Assembly: GCA_011389735.1 (NCBI GenBank)
Contig: JAABTS010000023.1
Coordinates: forward strand, 1 to 48,967
DNA length: 48,967 nucleotides
DNA from: Desulfobacteraceae bacterium
GTDB lineage: Bacteria; Desulfobacterota; Desulfobacteria; Desulfobacterales; JAABTS01
Direction: 5' to 3'
Shown here piece after piece: positions 1 through 9,473 of this stretch. The stretch's first letter is position 1. Each line of letters opens with the position of its first letter. A program made the translations under genes and the position numbers. The notes beneath the pieces are model-generated. The model worked only from the letters and a program-made list of their open reading frames with translations. It had not been told where the DNA came from and did not search any database.

Positions 1-22
1 GATTCGGCTTGACCGCTAAACG

Positions 23-126
23 GCTACAAGGATTGAATATAAGAAAGGATTATAAAAAAGGATGCTCGAACGGAGCAAGGCCCAATCCTTTCTTATAAAT
101 CCTTTTTTATACAAAATCCTTGTAGC
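23..126. repeat. Inverted-repeat element (GCTACAAGGATT ends)
   Basis: The left end GCTACAAGGATT is repeated exactly as its reverse complement at the right end (about 115-126). Both arms continue with two units of a TAA-n-AAAGGAT motif, so the whole segment can fold into a long imperfect hairpin around a short GC-rich tip (about 62-90). No coding potential is visible. The flanks do not show a clear target duplication. It resembles a small non-autonomous element, but with one copy in the window this is only inferred. Confidence 0.55.
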
Positions 127-155
127 TATCGCAAAAACTTAAATATCAGGCAATA

Positions 156-378
156 TATAGCTTTTCAGACAATTAATTTCAATGCGTTGTCGGCCCGGAG
201 TATACTAATTTTATTATGTTAAATGTTGAATGTTAAATGTTGAATGTTGAATGTTGAAAGCGAGTCCCCCATTTAGCATTTAACATTCAGCATTCAACAT
301 AGATAATTCAGCATTCAACACAAAATGCAACTATCCCGGGCCTGCCGCCTTGTGAAATTTAATTCCTGAAAAACTATA
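156..378. repeat. R1 palindromic element, copy A, with an AATGTTGAATG-type interior
   Basis: The outer parts match the R1 family: TATAGCTTTTCAGA at the left, a GTCGGCCCGG block, then CCCGGGCCTGCCGCC and a tail ending in CTATA at the right. Between the arms, about 213-336, sits an A/T-rich block of tandem AATGTTGAATG-like units and their inverted counterparts. The same interior, shorter, is in copy B at 1670-1851 at the same point of R1. This copy lies just past the 3' end of the transporter gene. Confidence 0.75.
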
Positions 379-487
379 GTTCAGGTTGCACCGCGATTTA
401 CAAAATCGTGCTACATTCAGACCGGACGATATACAAGCAAGACCGGGAAATTGGGAATACGCCCGAATCATTTAAATCCGGCGGTCG

Positions 488-1573
488 TCAACTGGCTTCC
501 GCCGCCGGATTCGATTCGTTTTTGTTAAACCGGTTGTACAAAGCTTTCAAGACCGCGTTCACCAGCGTCGCCAGGGGAATGGCGAAAAACAGGCCCCAAA
601 TTCCCCACATGCCCCCAAACATTAGAACCGCGACAATGATTGCGACAGGATGTAAATTTACGACACCGGACAACAGGAGGGGAACCAGAAGGTTGCCGTC
701 CAGGGCCTGGATAATGGTGTAGGCGATAAAGACAATCAGCAATTCCTTGCCCCATCCCCACTGAAAATAGGCTATGAGTGTCACCGGGATGTATATGACG
801 GTGGCGCCGATATACGGCACCAGCACCGACAGTCCTACAAACAGGGATATCAGCATGGCGAAATTGAGCCCCAAAAATTTGAATGTAAAATAACTGGCCC
901 CCCAGATGATCAGGATTTCCCAGAGTTTTCCCCTGATATAATTTGATATCTGACGATTCAGATCCCGCCATACCTCGGTCGCCATAGCACGGTTTTCCGG
1001 TAGGAAATTAGCGACCCAGGCTATTATCAACGCCTTATCCTTGAGGAAAAAAAAGACCATCAACGGCACCAGAATAAAATAAACGAGTATGGTGATGGCG
1101 CCTTTGACCCAGGACATGAGCAAGGTTATGGATTTGTTTCCGAATTTGGTAAGTTCGTTTGTCACCGAATCTATAATTTGCCTGAGCTGTGTTTCCGATA
1201 TGTAATCCGGATATTTTTGAGGCAACCGGAAAAGCCCTCCTTGAACTTTTTTTATGTTTTCAGGCAGATATTGTATAAGCTGGTCTATTTGTTTCACCAG
1301 CATCGGCAGCATGACCAGAATAATTAACAGCAAACACGCCATAAAAAGAATGAAAACAATCAGCACCGCCCCAAGGTGGGGAATTTTCAGATTCGTCAGC
1401 CTGTTAACCATGCCGTCGAGTAAATACGCGATGACTACAGAGGCGAATACAGGCGTCAAAACCGGACCGAATTTAAAAACGAGCAGAAAACCGGCAATCA
1501 GCATAACCCCCAGAATAATCACCTGCGGGTCTGAAAAGTAACGGTTCATCCAGGATTTAAAAAGGTCGATCAT
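488..1573 (-). CDS. AI-2E family transporter (PerM/TqsA-type)
   Basis: This 361-aa polytopic membrane protein belongs to the AI-2E family. Members carry out export or ion-coupled transport; the family includes TqsA, linked to autoinducer-2 export, and Na+/H+ antiporters. Hydrophobic segments are visible at about residues 14-50, 62-90, 155-185 and across 215-345, with the soluble linker at 95-150 typical of the family. The length is close to the usual 350-360. The start ATG follows immediately after an R1-type region without a strong ribosome binding site. The gene is isolated, with R1 copies A and B flanking it in direct orientation. A paralog lies at 7942-9018. Substrate cannot be told from sequence. 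Confidence 0.85.
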   Translation of the reverse strand: MIDLFKSWMNRYFSDPQVIILGVMLIAGFLLVFKFGPVLTPVFASVVIAYLLDGMVNRLTNLKIPHLGAVLIVFILFMACLLLIILVMLPMLVKQIDQLIQYLPENIKKVQGGLFRLPQKYPDYISETQLRQIIDSVTNELTKFGNKSITLLMSWVKGAITILVYFILVPLMVFFFLKDKALIIAWVANFLPENRAMATEVWRDLNRQISNYIRGKLWEILIIWGASYFTFKFLGLNFAMLISLFVGLSVLVPYIGATVIYIPVTLIAYFQWGWGKELLIVFIAYTIIQALDGNLLVPLLLSGVVNLHPVAIIVAVLMFGGMWGIWGLFFAIPLATLVNAVLKALYNRFNKNESNPAAEAS

Positions 1574-1618
1574 TTTTATATGGCTACTCCCAAGCGCAAA
1601 ATCGTTTTCATTGTTTTA

Positions 1619-1669
1619 TAGCTTTCCGGAAATCAAAGTTCAATGTGTTGTCGGTCCGGGATATACGAA
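1619..1669. repeat. R1 half-element
   Basis: One R1 arm only (AGCTTTCCGGAAATCAAA followed by a GTCGGTCCGGGATATACGAA-like stretch) abuts the complete copy B. It looks like an R1 cut at its centre when the next copy arrived or recombined. No gene is here. Confidence 0.6.
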
Positions 1670-1851
1670 TATAGCTTTTCAGATAATTAATTTCACCGCG
1701 TTGCCGGCCCGGTGATATACAAATTTAATTATGTTGAATGTGAGTCGCCCCATTTAGCATTCAACATAAATATAAATAATTCAGCATACAATACAAAATG
1801 CAACTATCCCGAGCCCGTCGCCTTGTGAAATTTAATTTCTGAAAACCTATA
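1670..1851. repeat. R1 palindromic element, copy B, with an AATGTTGAATG-type interior
   Basis: It has the same architecture as copy A: R1 arms surround an A/T-rich AATGTTGAATG/CATTCAACAT interior, here shorter. The right arm ends TGAAAACCTATA and runs into the last codons of pgk, whose TAG stop (complement at 1847-1849) lies inside the TATAG terminus of the element. Orientation is the same as copy A, so the two copies are direct repeats about 1.5 kb apart. Confidence 0.75.
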
Positions 1852-3022
1852 TAAGCGCCGCAACCCCCGGAAGAGTTTTACCTTCCATAAGCTCCAGGAA
1901 AGCTCCGCCGCCGGTTGAAATATAGGTGATTTTCCGGGCGTCGTCGGAACCATGCACTGCGGCGTCCGTATCGCCGCCGCCGATGATGGTCAGCGCCCCG
2001 GAGTTCGCCATGTCCTTGAGTATATTCATGGTTCCGCTGCTGAACGCCGGGATTTCGAAAACACCCATAGGGCCGTTCCATACAATGGTTCCGGCTTCAT
2101 TCAGGGCTCTGGCGTACATCGCCGATGTTTCGGGGCCGATATCCAATATCATCATATCGGAAGGCGTATCGTTTATTGAAACCCGACGGATGTCGGCGCC
2201 GGGATCGATCCGGTCGGCGACCACGGCGTCCACCGGGAGCAAAAATTCAACGCCTTTTTCTTTGGCCTTCCGTATAATGGATCCGGCCGTTTCGATCAGG
2301 TCTTCTTCCACTTTGGATTGGCCTACGTCCACTCCCCGGGATTTCAAAAAGGTGTTCGCCATGGCGCCGCCGATAATCAATTTATCCACGCGGTTCAGCA
2401 GGTTTTCGACCGCTCCGAGTTTCGAGGACACCTTGGCTCCGCCGATAATCGCAACCAGGGGTCGCTTTGGGGTTTTCACCGCATTATTGAAATAGTCGAT
2501 TTCTTTTTTCAATAAAAAGCCAGCCACTGAAACCGGCGCCGCTTTGACAACACCTTCCACGGATGCGTGGGCGCGATGCGACACGGCGAATGCGTCGTTT
2601 ACGTAGATATCACAGTTTTCCGCAAGCCGGGCCGCGAAATCCGGGTCGTTTTTTTCTTCCCCTGGATAGAATCTCAGATTTTCCAGAAGAATCACATCGC
2701 CGCCGCTCATCTGTTCAACCGCCTGTTTAACGCTTTCACCGATACAATCATCAAGCATCCGTACCGGTTTTTCGAGCAATTCTTCCAGCCGCGCCGCAAC
2801 CGGGGAAAGGCTGAATTGGGGCGCCGGTTTTCCTTTGGGGCGCCCCAGGTGGGACATAATGATCAATTTGGCCCCTCCTTCCACAAGATGTTTCAGCGTC
2901 GGCAAAACCGCTCGAATCCGCGAATCTTCGGACACTTCCTGTTTGTCGTTCAAGGGGACGTTAAAATCCACCCGCACCAGAACTCGCTTATCCTTTATGG
3001 ATACATCAGCTATCGTTTTCAT
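1847..3022 (-). CDS. pgk: Phosphoglycerate kinase
   Basis: It catalyses 1,3-bisphosphoglycerate + ADP to 3-phosphoglycerate + ATP in cytosolic glycolysis/gluconeogenesis. The 391 aa fit the bacterial family (about 387-397). Visible signatures are the N-terminal RVDFNVPLN block at residues 17-25, SHLGRPKG, the GGAKVSSKL hinge region and the C-terminal GGGDTDAAV nucleotide loop. It is the last gene of an apparent operon radC - 94-aa protein - pgk, with an 11-nt gap to its upstream neighbour. The start has an upstream AGGAGC-type ribosome binding site. The final codons read ALI-stop, and the TAG stop is supplied by the end of an R1 element, so the native C-terminus may have been altered by one or a few residues. 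Confidence 0.97.
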   Translation of the reverse strand: MKTIADVSIKDKRVLVRVDFNVPLNDKQEVSEDSRIRAVLPTLKHLVEGGAKLIIMSHLGRPKGKPAPQFSLSPVAARLEELLEKPVRMLDDCIGESVKQAVEQMSGGDVILLENLRFYPGEEKNDPDFAARLAENCDIYVNDAFAVSHRAHASVEGVVKAAPVSVAGFLLKKEIDYFNNAVKTPKRPLVAIIGGAKVSSKLGAVENLLNRVDKLIIGGAMANTFLKSRGVDVGQSKVEEDLIETAGSIIRKAKEKGVEFLLPVDAVVADRIDPGADIRRVSINDTPSDMMILDIGPETSAMYARALNEAGTIVWNGPMGVFEIPAFSSGTMNILKDMANSGALTIIGGGDTDAAVHGSDDARKITYISTGGGAFLELMEGKTLPGVAALI

Positions 3023-3033
3023 GGCCTGCTCCT

Positions 3034-3318
3034 TTATTTTTTCGGTTTGTCGCCCATCTTCCGTTTTTTATGAATCCGTTTTTTTCTTGACCATCGTTCA
3101 AAAAAGCCGATCATCCCGGATTCGAAGGCTCTGTCCACATGTTCGTCTTCAGCTTTGAGGCCGTCTTTTCCCGCCATGGCCGTTCTCAGGCATTCGGTTT
3201 TGTAACGGCAGTCGAAACAGGTGGTCGGCGTGTGTCTGAGCCCGTCGTCTTCATCGATCGGAAAGACTATGTCGAGTACTCCGTAACAGTCCGGGGGGGT
3301 GCTATTCGATTCGGTCAT
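3034..3318 (-). CDS. Small cysteine-motif protein, unknown function
   Basis: This 94-aa soluble protein is not assigned to a named family. Four cysteines (C11, C34, C37, C43) form a C-x22-C-x2-C-x5-C arrangement that could bind zinc or an Fe-S cluster. The C-terminal 25 residues are strongly basic (WSRKKRIHKKRKMGDKPKK), which suggests nucleic-acid contact. It sits tightly between radC (20-nt gap) and pgk (11-nt gap), so it is probably co-transcribed and real. I see no signal peptide or membrane segment. Metal or nucleic-acid binding is inference only. Confidence 0.7.
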   Translation of the reverse strand: MTESNSTPPDCYGVLDIVFPIDEDDGLRHTPTTCFDCRYKTECLRTAMAGKDGLKAEDEHVDRAFESGMIGFFERWSRKKRIHKKRKMGDKPKK

Positions 3319-3338
3319 AAGGTCATTATCCCGTCCGG

Positions 3339-4073
3339 CTATCTGAATTGCCCGCTTTGTTGGCTGAAATCACGATTCATTCTTTCGATATATCCTTCGT
3401 CCGCAAAGCTGAAATAGCGGTTTTCTCCGATGACCAGATGTTCATGAACCGTGATGCCCATATACCGGCAGGCGAAAACCAGTTGGCGCGTGACCGCGAT
3501 ATCCTCCGGAGACGGATGTGGATCGCCCGAAGGATGATTGTGAGAAAAAATAAGGGCCGCCGCGTTGTTTTGCAGCGCCGCCTGGATGACTTCTCTGGGG
3601 TAAACGGCGCTGGCCGTCAGGGTTCCGACGAAAAGGTCCTCGGTTTTCAGGACGCGATTCTTCGCATCCAGATAGATCACCTTGAAATACTCCCTGTTTT
3701 TATTGGTCATGTTCAGGTAGAGATAATCGAACAGCTCCTTGGAATTGTTCACGGAAATTTTTTTCTGAAGAATTCGTTTTTCGAGATATCGATCGGCCAC
3801 GGCCTTGATCAATCGGACGCCGATGGCGTTTGCTTCGCCGACGCCTTTAATCTTGGTCAGTTCATGGGAAGACGCCTCCAAAACCCCCTGAAGCGATCCG
3901 AATCGTTCGATAGCCTGTTTTGCCGATTCCTTGCAGTCTCGGCGCGGAGTCGCCAGAGCTAAAAGCAATTCGATGACTTCGTAGTCTTGAAATCCTTCCA
4001 ATCCCGACGACAGGAATCTGTCCCTCAAGCGCCGCCGGTGTCCCGATCCTTTATGTTCCTTTACTTCGGTCAT
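3339..4073 (-). CDS. radC: RadC family protein (JAB/MPN metalloprotease fold)
   Basis: RadC/YicR proteins have an N-terminal helix-hairpin-helix-like region and a C-terminal JAB1/MPN domain; their exact biochemical role is unsettled despite the DNA-repair name. Here the metal motif is clear in the C-terminal third (HNHPSGDPHPSPED), with the upstream Glu in the REVIQAAL segment. I choose the start at 4073 (MTEVKEHKGSGHRRR), giving 244 aa as usual for the family. The reading frame stays open upstream to 4187, but those 38 codons lie largely inside an R2 mobile element (4099-4273) and read like translated repeat. It heads the radC - 94-aa - pgk group. Confidence 0.88.
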   Translation of the reverse strand: MTEVKEHKGSGHRRRLRDRFLSSGLEGFQDYEVIELLLALATPRRDCKESAKQAIERFGSLQGVLEASSHELTKIKGVGEANAIGVRLIKAVADRYLEKRILQKKISVNNSKELFDYLYLNMTNKNREYFKVIYLDAKNRVLKTEDLFVGTLTASAVYPREVIQAALQNNAAALIFSHNHPSGDPHPSPEDIAVTRQLVFACRYMGITVHEHLVIGENRYFSFADEGYIERMNRDFSQQSGQFR

Positions 4074-4098
4074 TGCATTGGTTGTCCATGAAATTTCG

Positions 4099-4273
4099 GG
4101 GCTTGATTTTAATTTCGGCCATAGTTTCTCGGGTTGCTCCGGAGCGCCAAAGCCGGAGACCGGCGCTTCGTAAGTCGCGGGTTGCAAACCCGCTCAGAGC
4201 AAGAGACCCGCTCAGAGGGGGTTTGCAACCCCCGGCTTACCCCGGCGCTCCGGCCGATCTTGGAACCAGGCCC
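4099..4273. mobile_element. R2 non-autonomous element, copy a (175 bp)
   Basis: The left end GGGCTTGATTTTAATTTCGG and the complement of the right end GGGCCTGGTTCCAAGATCGG form imperfect terminal inverted repeats. The flanks are AAATTTCG (4091-4098) and GAATTTCG (4274-4281), a 7/8 match at the size expected for an 8-bp target duplication. The interior holds inverted GC-rich units (GCGGGTTGCAAACCCGC and GGGGGTTTGCAACCCCC) and repeated GACCCGCTCAGAG motifs. It separates gpsA from radC. It encodes no protein and is interpreted as a MITE. Confidence 0.85.
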
Positions 4274-4298
4274 GAATTTCGTAAACGCCGCCGGTTTT

Positions 4299-5333
4299 TC
4301 AATAAGCGTTAAATTCATGTTTTAAATCGCGAGTCATCAAGCGCTTCAACGACTCTCGGGGCGATGCGTCATTATATAGAATGTTATAAATTTCATGGGA
4401 TATGGGCATTTCAATTCCGAGTTGATTCGACAGGTTAAAAAGGGATTGGGCTGTCTTGACCCCTTCCGCCACCATCCGCATTTCAGAAACGATTTCCCGG
4501 GGTTTTTTCCCCTCGCCGATTTTTTTCCCCACAGTGTAGTTACGGCTTAAAGGCCCGGTGCATGTCAGCACGAGATCCCCTACCCCGGCCAGGCCGGCGA
4601 AGGTTTTCGAGTCGGCGCCCAGTTTGACGCCCATTCGACGTATTTCCGCGAGCCCGCGTGTAATGAGCGCCGCTCTGGTGTTCAGGCCCAGCCCCAGGCC
4701 GTCGATAACTCCCGCCGCGATGGCGATAACGTTTTTGACCGAGCCCCCGAGTTCTACGCCGATAACGTCCTCGCTTGTGTACACCCGGAACGTGGGGGAC
4801 GCAAACACGTGTTGAACAAAAAGCGCCGTATCAATATTTTTGGACGCCGCAGTTACCGCCGTGGCGGACCCGGCGGCCACTTCCCTGGCGAAACTCGGGC
4901 CCGACAGCACAGCGAAACGTCCGCTTTCAACCTCGGGAAGCGTTTCCGAAATAATTCCGGAAATGGTCTTCAGGGTCACATTTTCAATCCCTTTGGAAGC
5001 GGATACGACAATCGATTCAGGTGGAATCCGGCCGGCCATTTGACTTGTGACTTCCCTCATCACATGCGATGGAACCACGATGAGGATCATCGCTTTTCCG
5101 GCGATAACGCTGTTTAAGTCACAAGACGGGGTAAGCTTTTCGTTCAGCTTGAATCCCGGTAAATAGATTTCATTTTCCCGTTTCTCGATAATCTGCCGGC
5201 GCACTTCCTCTTCGAAAGTCCAGAGATCCACCTGGAATCCTTTGTCCGCCAGAAGAGCCGCCAGAGCCGTCCCCCAGCTCCCGGCGCCGGCGACACCGAT
5301 TTTGATATCATTTTTTTCGTTTTGTTTGTTCAT
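4299..5333 (-). CDS. gpsA: NAD(P)-dependent glycerol-3-phosphate dehydrogenase
   Basis: It reduces dihydroxyacetone phosphate to sn-glycerol-3-phosphate for phospholipid synthesis, in the cytosol. The 344 aa fit the family (about 335-345). The N-terminal Rossmann loop GAGSWGTALAALLADKG is at about residues 16-32; the SASKGIE and LSGPSFAREVA blocks and the catalytic-Lys segment GGSVKNVIAIAAG follow. The gene begins 12 nt after gyrA on the same strand, so co-transcription with gyrA is likely. Its 3' end lies only 18 nt from the target duplication of the R2 element. Confidence 0.96.
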   Translation of the reverse strand: MNKQNEKNDIKIGVAGAGSWGTALAALLADKGFQVDLWTFEEEVRRQIIEKRENEIYLPGFKLNEKLTPSCDLNSVIAGKAMILIVVPSHVMREVTSQMAGRIPPESIVVSASKGIENVTLKTISGIISETLPEVESGRFAVLSGPSFAREVAAGSATAVTAASKNIDTALFVQHVFASPTFRVYTSEDVIGVELGGSVKNVIAIAAGVIDGLGLGLNTRAALITRGLAEIRRMGVKLGADSKTFAGLAGVGDLVLTCTGPLSRNYTVGKKIGEGKKPREIVSEMRMVAEGVKTAQSLFNLSNQLGIEMPISHEIYNILYNDASPRESLKRLMTRDLKHEFNAY

Positions 5334-5345
5334 ACAATATCCATA

Positions 5346-7919
5346 TCATTTCGTATCGTCATCCGTATCGTCATCAGCGTCGCCATCCATATCCTCATCC
5401 GTATCGTCATCAGAATCGGTTTCGGACGGGCCGTCCGTTTCAGAATCCGTAACGATCTCCATTTCCGGATCGGCTACCACGTCTTCAAATTCATCATCGA
5501 CTTTTTCCGCCAGGCGGGCGGCGCCCACCACCCATTCGCTCGGCTCCATACCGATCAATTTAACGCCCTGCGTATTCCGACTGATGACTTTGATGCCCCT
5601 GATGAGCATACGGATAATTTTGCCGATATTGGTCATCAGCATCAGATCGTCGTCCTCGTCGACCATCGCGATTGCGACCACATTGCCGTTCCTCTCGCTG
5701 GTTTTTATGGTGATAACCCCTTTGCCGCCGCGTTTCTGGATCGGGTATTCATCTATGGATGTTCGTTTTCCGTAGCCGTTCTCGGTTACGGCCAGCAGAG
5801 TCTGGCCTTCGCTGAACACTTCCATACCCACAAGGTGATCCCCGTCGGCAAGATTCATACCTTTTACGCCTTGAGCTACCCTGCCGGTCGGACGGACGTC
5901 GGTTTCGTTGAAACGTATCGACATTCCTTTGAACGTTCCCAAAAAGACATTCATGGCTCCATCGGTGATCCGGGCGGAGATCAGCTCATCGTCGGGAGTC
6001 AGGTTCAATGCGATGATGCCCCGTGCCCTCGGACGGCTGTAGGCCATGAGATCCGTCCGCTTGACCAGTCCTTTCCGGGTCGCCATGATAATATAATGAT
6101 TCGGCGTGAACTCAGGAACGTTCAAAACCGTCGTCAAACGCTCGTCTTGTTCGAAATTGAGCAGATTGACAATGGCCTTGCCCAAACTGGCGCGGCTGGC
6201 CTGAGGAATTTCATATACCTTGCACCAGTAAACCTTGCCCCGGTTGGTGAAAAACAGAAAGGTGTGATGGGTGGACGCCACGAACAGGAGATTGACGAAA
6301 TCTTCATCCTTGGTGCCCATGGCGGTTTTACCTTTTCCGCCGCGCTGCTGGCTTTGATAAAGAGTTATGGGATTTCGTTTGATGTACCCGCTGTTGGTGA
6401 TGGTTACCACCATGTCCTCTTCCGCGATCATGTCCTCCATCGTGATTTCGGAGCTGGTTTCGACAATTTGGGTTCGACGTTCGTCACCGAACTGAGACCG
6501 CATTTCCGCCAATTCCTCTTTGATGATATTCAAAACAAGCTGCTCGCTGGCCAGGATTTCCTTGTACCACTTAATATCGGCCAGAACTTTCTGATAATCT
6601 TCTATTATTTTTTCCTGCTCCAGGCCGGTCAACCTGTGGAGCCGCATATCCAGTATGGCCTGAGCCTGAACGGGCGTCAGTTCGAAAGATTCCACCAGGC
6701 GGTCTTTGGCCTCTTTCGGCGTTGTCGAAGCCCGTATCATGGCGACAACGGCGTCGAGATTGTCAAGGGCGATTTTCAAGCCTTCCAGAATATGGGCCTT
6801 TTCCTCGGCTTTCCTCAGATCGTATCGGGTTCTTCGGACAATTATCTGTACTCGATGCTGGATGAAATGTTCCAGAAGTTCTTTGAGATTGAAAAGCTGG
6901 GGCCGATTTTGAGACACCGCCAGAAAAATGATCCCGAAACTGGTTTCCATCTGGGTGCTTTTGTACAATTGATTCATCAGGACTTCCGCCATCTGGTCCT
7001 TTTTCAACCCTATGGCGATTCTCATCCCCCGCCTGTCGGATTCATCCCGGACATATTTGACGCCTTCAATATGCTTCTCTTTTATCAACAAATCTATTTT
7101 CTCGATCAGTTTCGCTTTGTTCACCTGGTAAGGCAGTTCCGTAATCGCTATAACATCGCCCCCGGTGTATTTATCTTTTTCTATGTCCGCTTTGGCGCGG
7201 ACTCGAATGATCCCCCGGCCTGTATTATAAGCAGACCGGATGCCTTCCTTACCGTAAATTGTGCCGTAAGTGGGAAAATCGGGTCCCGGAATGAATCGAA
7301 TCAATTCTTCACAGGGGACGGCGGGATTATCGATAATATGGATGAGGGCGTCGATTACTTCGGAAAGGTTGTGCGGCGGAATGTTGGTCGCCATGCCGAC
7401 GGCGATACCGGATGATCCGTTTACCAAAAGAGACGGTATTTTGGCCGGCAAAACGGTCGGTTCGGTCAGGGATTCATCGTAGTTCGCCACAAAATCAACC
7501 GTTTCCTTGTCAAGATCCTCGATCATGGCGTGCGCAATACGCATCATCCGGATTTCGGTATATCGCATGGCCGCAGGGGGATCTCCATCAATCGAGCCAA
7601 AGTTGCCCTGTCCGTCCACAAACGGATATCTCAAGGAAAAATTCTGAGCCATTCGAACGATCGTATCGTAAACCGCGCTGTCTCCATGCGGGTGATACTT
7701 ACCGATGACGTCGCCGACGATTCTGGCTGACTTTTTATACGGTTTGTTCCAATCGTTTCCCAGTTCCCGCATGGCGTATAAAATGCGTCTGTGCACCGGC
7801 TTCAGGCCGTCCCGGATATCCGGAAGCGCCCGGCCGATGATGACGCTCATGGCGTAATCCAGATAGGATTTTTTCATTTCCGATTCAATACTGATTTCGC
7901 GCGAATGTTCTATAGTCAT
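5346..7919 (-). CDS. gyrA: DNA gyrase subunit A
   Basis: This is the breakage-reunion subunit of the GyrA2GyrB2 type II topoisomerase, which introduces negative supercoils. It has 857 aa. The catalytic tyrosine is Y120 in AAMRYTE. The quinolone-resistance region [17 protein letters not shown] has Ser81 and Asp85, the usual sensitive-type residues. The C-terminal beta-pinwheel carries the GyrA box QRGGKG near residue 525 and a second QKRGGKG near 727. The last approximately 35 residues are a low-complexity Asp/Glu/Ser/Thr tail, encoded by a GTCATC-rich DNA repeat; acidic tails are known to modulate DNA wrapping in some gyrases. It lies 22 nt after an AI-2E-family gene and 12 nt before gpsA. 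Confidence 0.98.
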   Translation of the reverse strand: MTIEHSREISIESEMKKSYLDYAMSVIIGRALPDIRDGLKPVHRRILYAMRELGNDWNKPYKKSARIVGDVIGKYHPHGDSAVYDTIVRMAQNFSLRYPFVDGQGNFGSIDGDPPAAMRYTEIRMMRIAHAMIEDLDKETVDFVANYDESLTEPTVLPAKIPSLLVNGSSGIAVGMATNIPPHNLSEVIDALIHIIDNPAVPCEELIRFIPGPDFPTYGTIYGKEGIRSAYNTGRGIIRVRAKADIEKDKYTGGDVIAITELPYQVNKAKLIEKIDLLIKEKHIEGVKYVRDESDRRGMRIAIGLKKDQMAEVLMNQLYKSTQMETSFGIIFLAVSQNRPQLFNLKELLEHFIQHRVQIIVRRTRYDLRKAEEKAHILEGLKIALDNLDAVVAMIRASTTPKEAKDRLVESFELTPVQAQAILDMRLHRLTGLEQEKIIEDYQKVLADIKWYKEILASEQLVLNIIKEELAEMRSQFGDERRTQIVETSSEITMEDMIAEEDMVVTITNSGYIKRNPITLYQSQQRGGKGKTAMGTKDEDFVNLLFVASTHHTFLFFTNRGKVYWCKVYEIPQASRASLGKAIVNLLNFEQDERLTTVLNVPEFTPNHYIIMATRKGLVKRTDLMAYSRPRARGIIALNLTPDDELISARITDGAMNVFLGTFKGMSIRFNETDVRPTGRVAQGVKGMNLADGDHLVGMEVFSEGQTLLAVTENGYGKRTSIDEYPIQKRGGKGVITIKTSERNGNVVAIAMVDEDDDLMLMTNIGKIIRMLIRGIKVISRNTQGVKLIGMEPSEWVVGAARLAEKVDDEFEDVVADPEMEIVTDSETDGPSETDSDDDTDEDMDGDADDDTDDDTK

Positions 7920-7941
7920 AGAATGTTTCCTGATTGTTATT

Positions 7942-9018
7942 TTAATCGATAACCTGTTTGGGCTCCACGATCACCTGGTAACTGGAATGGTAAATTTCCG
8001 TCAGCGTCAAAAAGAAGGTGACGATAAGAGGCCCATAAATAATTCCGATAACACCAAAAATTTTAAGTCCCCCGATGAGCGAAAGAAAGACTAAAAGCGG
8101 GTGCATCTGGATGCGTTTGCCGACCAGCCTTGGTTTGAAAAGATACTCGACGCCGCCGGACAACAATATATAAAAAACGAGAAAAAGTATTCCTTCGAGG
8201 AATTTTCCCTGAATGCAAAGGTAGATGGACGCCGGAATGAATACCAGGCCGATCCCGATGATCGGCAGAAACGCCAGCAAAGACATGATAACGCCCCACA
8301 TAAACGCCGATGTGAAACCGAAAAGCCAAAAAACACCGCCTCCGATAATTCCCTGTATCAATCCGCAAAATCCGTTCCCGATCAGAACGGCCCCGGCCAT
8401 TTCTTTGAACTTTTCGATTAAAATATTGTCCTGTTCTTCGGGCAGAGGCGACAGATCCGCAATAAAAGAAATCAGCCGGTCCGCGTCGATTAAAAGATAA
8501 TAAATGATCAAGAGCATGAAAAAAAAATTTACAAAGAATTTGAGTACGTTGGTTCCAATCTGGTTGGCCTGGTCGAACAGGACTTTCCCGACCGCCTTTC
8601 CAATCTGAGGAATTTCTCGATTAAGCTGTTCGCCGGTTATTGAAACGTTGAAGGCGGATAGCCTCCGGTTGATGATTTCAATAAACTCGCTTTGTTTCAT
8701 CAAACTTCGAATATGATCCTTGCCTACCGATTCCCTGGCTCTGACGAATAAATCATAGGCCTCGTTGGTCAAAATTCCGACAAAGGAAACCGTAGGAGTG
8801 AACAAAACGATAAATATGATTACACATGTGCATAATGACGCGATGGACGGTTTGAGTTTTATTGACAAATATTTATAAAACGGTCTGAATACGCCCGTCA
8901 CGACCGACGCCAGAACGATGATGGCGACAAAAGGGAAAAACAGCCATCCCAGCAAAAGGGATGAGATAATAAAAAGCAGTAAAAAAAACAGAAAAATGTT
9001 CCGGGTCGAATTGGTCAT
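7942..9018 (-). CDS. AI-2E family transporter, second paralog
   Basis: This 358-aa polytopic inner-membrane protein is of the same family as the gene at 488-1573 but clearly divergent from it. Hydrophobic segments occur at about residues 8-45, 62-85, 155-180 and through 210-340, with the soluble region at 90-150. The C-terminal segments [21 protein letters not shown] and [11 protein letters not shown] are typical of the family. It precedes gyrA by 22 nt, so it is probably the first gene of an AI-2E - gyrA - gpsA transcription unit. An R2 element lies about 130 bp upstream and may sit within or near the promoter. Substrate unknown. Confidence 0.85.
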   Translation of the reverse strand: MTNSTRNIFLFFLLLFIISSLLLGWLFFPFVAIIVLASVVTGVFRPFYKYLSIKLKPSIASLCTCVIIFIVLFTPTVSFVGILTNEAYDLFVRARESVGKDHIRSLMKQSEFIEIINRRLSAFNVSITGEQLNREIPQIGKAVGKVLFDQANQIGTNVLKFFVNFFFMLLIIYYLLIDADRLISFIADLSPLPEEQDNILIEKFKEMAGAVLIGNGFCGLIQGIIGGGVFWLFGFTSAFMWGVIMSLLAFLPIIGIGLVFIPASIYLCIQGKFLEGILFLVFYILLSGGVEYLFKPRLVGKRIQMHPLLVFLSLIGGLKIFGVIGIIYGPLIVTFFLTLTEIYHSSYQVIVEPKQVID

Positions 9019-9148
9019 CGTTCACAATTCCTTGTATCCCGAAAATGATTTCATCGGATTTCGCATTGGTTTTTGAACTCTATATTTTCGGGCGTCCGAA
9101 CCGGGTGATGGATTGACGAAATATGCGGCCGAAAAAAAAATCGAAGAC

Positions 9149-9295
9149 GGGCTTGATTCCATTTCCGGCCAATATTTTTTCACCGTAAAGGCGCAAAGAA
9201 CGTAAAACATTTAATTTATTTAACCTTTGCGAACTCTGCGTCTCCGCGGTGAGATTATTCAACCGGCGGTCTTGGCCGAAGTTAGAACCAAGCCC
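9149..9295. mobile_element. R2 non-autonomous element, copy b (147 bp), different interior
   Basis: The left end GGGCTTGATTCCATTTCCGG and the complement of the right end GGGCTTGGTTCTAACTTCGG match the R2 termini. The flanks are TCGAAGAC at 9141-9148 and TCGAAGAC at 9296-9303, an exact 8-bp duplication. The interior differs from copies a and c: it holds an inverted repeat of CACCGTAAAGGCGCAAAG type against CTTTGCG...CTCCGCGGTG, a motif I know as a common dispersed repeat in several bacterial genomes. No ORF of note is carried. It lies about 130 bp upstream of the AI-2E/gyrA unit. Confidence 0.9.
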
Positions 9296-9330
9296 TCGAA
9301 GACGACGCTTCCGATAAACAGGCTCAATGT

Positions 9331-9368
9331 AAAACCGGCATTAAGTCCTTGACTCGACGCCGGTTTTT
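9331..9368. terminator. Terminator-like hairpin
   Basis: Stem AAAACCGGC (9331-9339) pairs with GCCGGTTTT (9359-9367), with one further T after it and a 19-nt loop. No gene reads into it on the plus strand, and on the minus strand it lies between the 51-aa gene and the AI-2E gene, so its role is uncertain. Confidence 0.3.
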
Positions 9369-9473
9369 ATCCTGGACACCGCCCGTCCGTAAACCGCTTT
9401 CAATTCAACAGGGCCGTTTTAATTATTTGGGGACGGATTCTACATTTCCGCCCGGGAACTTCTTAATCGGGTT

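Noticed and set aside
213-336. AATGTTGAATG repeats as a possible replication origin
   Set aside because: They form part of a composite R1 element also present at 1670-1851; no DnaA-box cluster or dnaA gene is adjacent.
4074-4187. N-terminal extension of RadC by 38 residues
   Set aside because: Most of it lies in R2 copy a, and the same translated pattern appears next to copy c; the internal Met gives the usual family length.
4109-4325. Short frames at 4109-4318 (minus) and 4134-4325 (plus)
   Set aside because: They lie within R2 and depend on its inverted repeats; there is no ribosome binding site.
5322-7415. 697-codon open frame on the plus strand opposite gyrA
   Set aside because: It is antisense to a complete gyrA whose motifs are all intact; the composition (His/Phe/Arg-rich) is that of a shadow frame.
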